64,000 bases of DNA from Agapanthus africanus (lineage: Eukaryota; Streptophyta; Magnoliopsida; Asparagales; Amaryllidaceae). Below, one piece after another: positions 60,108-64,000 of the stretch. The stretch covers positions 215,222,996 to 215,286,995 of the forward strand of contig JASDDO010000024.1 in NCBI GenBank assembly GCA_030015575.1. Direction: 5' to 3'. Under the pieces are notes generated by a model. That model ran no database searches, had not been told where the DNA came from, and saw only the letters and a list, made by a program, of their open reading frames with translations. The first letter of the stretch is position 1. The number at the start of each line of letters is the position of its first letter. Both the position numbers and the translations under genes were made by a program.

Positions 60108-61693
60108 TTTTCTTGCTGACAAAAAAACTTCACTTTGGATGACAATTGGTCCTCTTAACTGATCGAACTCAAGCGACCCCAAAAGTATGTTGTGAAAGAT
60201 TAGCTAATCTTTCGACCATCTATAGCTTTCAGTATCCGTTACTCAAAGCATAAGGTGGTTTTGACTTGCTTACTTTAAAGATTCCTGTCCTGCCTATGAG
60301 TTGGGGTTGACGGGTTCGGGAGTGATGAACAAGGCTGCGCTCTCTTGGGTTACAGGAGAAAGATCCCATCTTAACAATCTAATATGATCAGGGAAATCCT
60401 AGTTTCTAAAGACCCTACCCCTTACCTTATACAGGTACAGGCTATGGAAAAAGCAATAGATGACTAGCTATAAAGAAAGTCAAGCCATAGCCATAGTGCG
60501 TTAGAACAAGTAAACAAGCAGACTAACTAGAATAGAAAAGCGTGTTAGCTATGGAACAAGCCAGACCAGAAGGTGAGGAGCCTTTGCTTTCTTGCTGCGA
60601 ATCTTTCAGACGAGAGAACTCGCTAGGAGAAGTCCGATGGAAGAGGTTCTTCTCCCATTTTTGCTCTCGTGGCACTATATCTCGCAAGTTCCAACCTTCC
60701 TGGATACAGGAATTATTCTATGCAGAGAAAGCTTTCTTTCGATCCAAGTCTTTCACGGCAAGCTAAGCAAAACTATTAGGGCACAAATGTTCAATTTGAA
60801 TGTTCTTCTCGAGGATGAGACTCTAGGCTTCTAGAGGAATTTCTCTCGTGAACGAATTCTCGAGCGAATAGTGACTTATTAGTTAGTCAAGGGCGGGAAG
60901 AAATTCACCAAGCAAAAGAAAATAAAAAATACGCATGACCGATGAAGCAAACAACGGATATCAGAAGAGCGGCATTCGTTTTCCACAAGACAGTTGCCAG
61001 AGACCAATTCTCCATAGAGGACAGAAGACAGGGCCAGACAAGATATTGAAAGGCTTGAATTGAGAGGTCGGGTCGGGAAAGAAAGAATAACCCGAAATCC
61101 ACCGTCGATTGTAGTACTTGATTCACTCTAGCTTGAGATCTGCTACCATACTTTGTCTACTGCATTGCATGTACTACCCACGCCTTGTCTTTTCTCTTTC
61201 CTACTACTGAGATGCTACTACCAATGCTACTTCACTCACAGCTGTGCACTGATTTGCTCTCTCTTGGTTAGCTATTCCTTGAGTTGAACAATTCCTTTCC
61301 TTAATCATTCCTGTAATTCCTTTTTGATTAAAGACTCCAGTATGCGTGCAAAAGCATGGTCTATAGGGTTTGCTTTCGGTATCCTCCTAGCGAATTAATC
61401 TATTTATTTTCCCGCATTATCTAATGTCTCGTCCAGGGGATTGAAACTCCTGGATGTGCTCTTTTTTTCATGATGTGGTCCGTATGGACAGTTGGTATAA
61501 TGCTGACTTATGATTAATGTCAAGACAACACCTTTGTCAAGATGATCTTTACGGGGTGTACTTCCCTCTTATTGTTATGTCTCTAGGCATTACTTAGAAA
61601 TAATTATTGGATTTATAAGAAGTCGGTATGGACCATCTTCGAATTCCATATTTGAACAACTAAAGTCGGGCACCGAAGCTATGAATCTTGAAT
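60108..61693. other. Unassigned organelle-like DNA
   Basis: No gene was recognised. The 19-bp word at 60222-60240 is shared exactly with 43884-43902. Open frames at 60542-60766 and 60905-61126 have no known domain. The part at 61410-61690 next to the ycf2 end was checked for the usual plastid downstream genes (ycf15, trnL-CAA), which were not seen. Confidence 0.35.
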
Positions 61694-63085
61694 GTATCTT
61701 TCCCCTGTTACATGAATCAAATGTTTCATTTCATCTGAAAAAAGCCATCTCTTTCTCAACAATGTCTTTGTCATTTGATCCAATAGTGTTCCATTAGATA
61801 GGAAGATAGTTGATAAATACTGATAACTCTCGGATAGAGTATTAGAACGGAAAGATCCATTAGATAATGAACTATTGGTTCTAAGCCATCTCTGGCGATG
61901 AATCAACAATTCGAAGTGCTTTTCTTGCGTAATCTTTATAAGCCAGCGTTTATATAAAGATGTAGGAGGATTTGTTTGGGAAGTAATAAGCTCCTTTGAC
62001 ATCTCTTCATCTGCAAAGAATTCTCAATGTGAAAACCTTTCTTATTTTACTTTGACAAAGGGCTGATCTTTGAATAGGAAAAAGAATAGATCCGCAGGGT
62101 CCCAAATGAATTGGCTTATTCGGAAAAAGCCTTGTTCTTTGGAAGATATATCTCGTGTCTGGTACAGCATGGTTCCACTCTGCAAGAACTCCGAATCATT
62201 CTTTTGAAGCTCATCCTCTTTATGATAAATGATCCGCTTGCCCCGAAATGACCCGACCCAATAGGGAAATCCCAATTCAATGGGCCTTTCGATACAATCC
62301 AATAGATTGCTACAAGGGCTCCATATTCTAGGAGCCCAAACTATGTGATTAAATAAATCCTCCTCTATCTGTTGCGAGTCGAGGGCCCACTCCCCTTCTT
62401 CAAACTCCGATTCATATTTTTCATAGAAAAATCAGTCCATCAAGTCAACGATAGAAAAAGATCCATTTTGCATCATATCTAACGGATTCTTTTGTTCGGT
62501 ATGATTCAATAGAAGTAATGTCACTCGATTATTATCAAACTAACTGCAATCTTTTTCTGTCCGCGAGGATCCTGCCAGAGCGCCTTCTACTTCTAATAGG
62601 CCATGAACTAGATCAGAATCATTCTCAATGAATCCAAAAGATAAGAAGTGATCCCATTTTTTTCACCGGATCCGGGTGAAGACCAAAGATCTTGAGCGAA
62701 TGATCCGGCAGAACAACTCAAAAGATAAAGAAGTATCGTTAATTTCTTCATGCTCGTTCTAAGAATGGTGTCAAGGGTACCATTTGTACAAATAAGAATC
62801 TCCTTCCTTACATGATTTCTTCTTCATATAGATAGATATAGGATTTATGGGAAAATTACTTAGAAATACATTTTGTGCAACATCCCTTCCTATCTGATAG
62901 AAAAGGTCCCCATGATCCTGAACCGATCTTACCTGGGATTGCAAATCCCAAGCTTGTCTATGAAGAGCTGATCTAATTGTATTAGTTTCTATAATTGATT
63001 TCTTCTGTGTAATACTAATTGATAGGGCCTCATTGAGAAAAGTGCGAGGATTGGGTCGAGTCTCTGCTTTCTGCTTTTTTTCTAC
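61694..63085 (-). pseudogene. ycf2: Plastid ycf2 3' fragment
   Basis: The minus strand encodes the C-terminal region of Ycf2, the large plastid FtsH-like protein of the inner-envelope import motor: [14 protein letters not shown] near 63060, then [61 protein letters not shown] and [20 protein letters not shown]. About 1.4 kb of a gene near 6.8 kb remains, with stops and frameshifts (near 62430, 62540, 62660 and others). Similarity ends about 61694, just before the normal C-terminus. No other plastid inverted-repeat genes adjoin it. Confidence 0.9.
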
Positions 63086-63720
63086 AAACGACCACTGTTG
63101 AACAAGAGAAAGGAGGTTGAGCTCCGCTGTGAGATGATATGGATCCGGTGGTTAGGGAGTAAAAAAGTGAATTGGAAGCTAGCTTTGCATTCTATCCATC
63201 CTCCAGTGGAATGTGTGGGAGGTGACTCTTTTCCTTTCCCACGCTTCTCAGTCCAGTCCAATGACAAATAATTGATGGGAGGGTCTTCTTCCTACGGCCT
63301 CACTTGAATTCGCTTTTCGTACCTTCCATCCCCAACACTGCTCGATCTTCTCCCGTATCATCATGGAAACTCTTTGCCGGAACGAGTCAAACTCAAACAG
63401 AGCTATTACTATAGAAAATCAAGATAAGTAGTTCTCGAACTGACATCAACCGTTCTTGATCATCCAAATCCACATCTCGCTGAGTAACAGGTCCATCCGA
63501 GTAAAAAACACAAGACGACTGATTCGCTCGAAGAATGGACAGAGGCAGAATAAGAGAGCTAACTTCATTGCTCAAGCTTGATTCAAACCGGCAGTTGTTG
63601 GCTCGAAAGCCAGAACAATCCTTCCTCAATTGGCAGTTTCGATATAAGAGTTGATTATCAAGATGCTTCCCCTGTAGTTGTCAGCTCGTTCTTGACAAAT
63701 CTGATCGGGTCTTCATAATT
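63086..63720. other. Unassigned organelle-like DNA
   Basis: Sequence between the ycf2 fragment and trnQ. The minus-strand frames at 63082-63267 and 63393-63629 show no recognisable domain. Nothing else was seen. Confidence 0.35.
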
Positions 63721-63790
63721 TGGAGTAAAAGGATTCGAACCTTTGCATGCCGGTACCAAAACCGATGCCTTACCACTTGGCTATACTGCA
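63721..63790 (-). tRNA. trnQ-UUG: Mitochondrial-type tRNA-Gln (UUG), damaged
   Basis: The minus strand reads TGCAGTATAGCCAAGTGGTA, then an anticodon arm TCGGT-TTTGGT-ACCGG, then GGTTCGAATCC and ends TTTTACTCCA. This matches the native plant mitochondrial trnQ-UUG as I recall it, not the plastid one. Two faults stand out: the second base of the acceptor stem is C opposite C (expected G), and the anticodon loop has six bases, not seven. Both argue for a pseudogene copy. Confidence 0.8.
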
Positions 63791-63814
63791 TACGGTCGGT
63801 CCTTGGGGGAGGCC

Positions 63815-63840
63815 CGGTCGAGTGGTTCGTCACTCGACCG
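63815..63840. other. Perfect 10-bp stem hairpin
   Basis: CGGTCGAGTG and CACTCGACCG flank a six-base loop GTTCGT. It lies 25 bp from the 5' end of trnQ. It could be a processing or stability hairpin of the original mitochondrial transcript, or a small palindromic repeat; no poly-T follows. Confidence 0.6.
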
Positions 63841-64000
63841 TAAGTGTTTTGGGAGAAGCAGGGCTCAAAGAAAATAAATGAGTTGTGTAGTTGTCTCTAC
63901 GAGGGCACATAGCAAGTAAGCAGCAAGCCCTTTAGGACCGACTACAAAAAGCCCAGGACTCTAATCTAATAGAAACAAACGGTAAGCTCTCTGCTCTATT

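Overview
The window looks like nuclear DNA of a seed plant, most likely an angiosperm. It appears to be an old block of organelle-derived DNA that was later invaded by LTR retrotransposons. No intact cellular protein gene was recognised. The organelle signal is a mitochondrial nad3-rps12 pair, a mitochondrial-type trnQ, fragments of plastid psbD, psbC and ycf2, and a plastid-like trnS, all carrying stops, indels or stem mismatches. The mobile-element signal is five Ty3/gypsy or Copia insertions, four of them bounded by recognisable 5-bp target-site duplications (TSDs), with nesting two levels deep. Full-length LTR elements with clean TSDs are expected in nuclear chromatin and not in a mitochondrion. 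I therefore read this as a NUMT (mitochondrial DNA that already held plastid pieces) and not as a mitochondrial genome; that is an inference.

Layout. 1-3333: 3' end of a Tat-like Ty3/gypsy element, with a tandem-repeat-rich 3' untranslated region and a 3' LTR. 3334-5581: unassigned organelle-like DNA. 5582-14496: element 1, an Athila-like element with gag and protease but no reverse transcriptase or integrase (TSD CGTAG/CTTAG). 14502-18942: unassigned organelle-like DNA with a possible PPR relic and a 46-47 bp tandem repeat. 18943-40575: element 2, a sister of element 1 (TSD AGGGT on both sides). Its 3' LTR is split by element 3 (26215-39153, minus strand, a decayed Tekay-like chromovirus, TSD AAAGT/AAAAT). 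One LTR of element 3 is in turn split by a Copia-type solo LTR (35331-37662, TSD GAACT). 40581-47596: organelle-like DNA with a Tat RNase H relic, a LINE ORF2 relic joined to psbC, then psbD and the 3' end of rps12. 47597-58113: element 4, a young Tekay-like chromovirus inserted inside rps12 (TSD AAATC). 58119-64000: 5' part of rps12, nad3, a gypsy protease relic, trnS, a ycf2 fragment and trnQ.

The TSDs let the pre-insertion locus be followed across all four breaks: 3334-5581 joins 14502-18942, then 40581-47596, then 58119-64000, about 19.5 kb. The relative order of events can be read directly. Element 2 landed before element 3, and element 3 before the Copia element. Element 4 looks youngest because its LTRs are very similar, its TSD is perfect, and its gag-pol is broken by only one frameshift and one stop.

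The most unusual material is the element 1 / element 2 pair. These are two diverged families that keep Athila-type gag and protease, a tRNA-Asp primer site and a long conserved noncoding 3' block with repeated G-runs, yet have no polymerase. They also share a GC-rich palindromic box in the LTR. They look like non-autonomous elements mobilised in trans.
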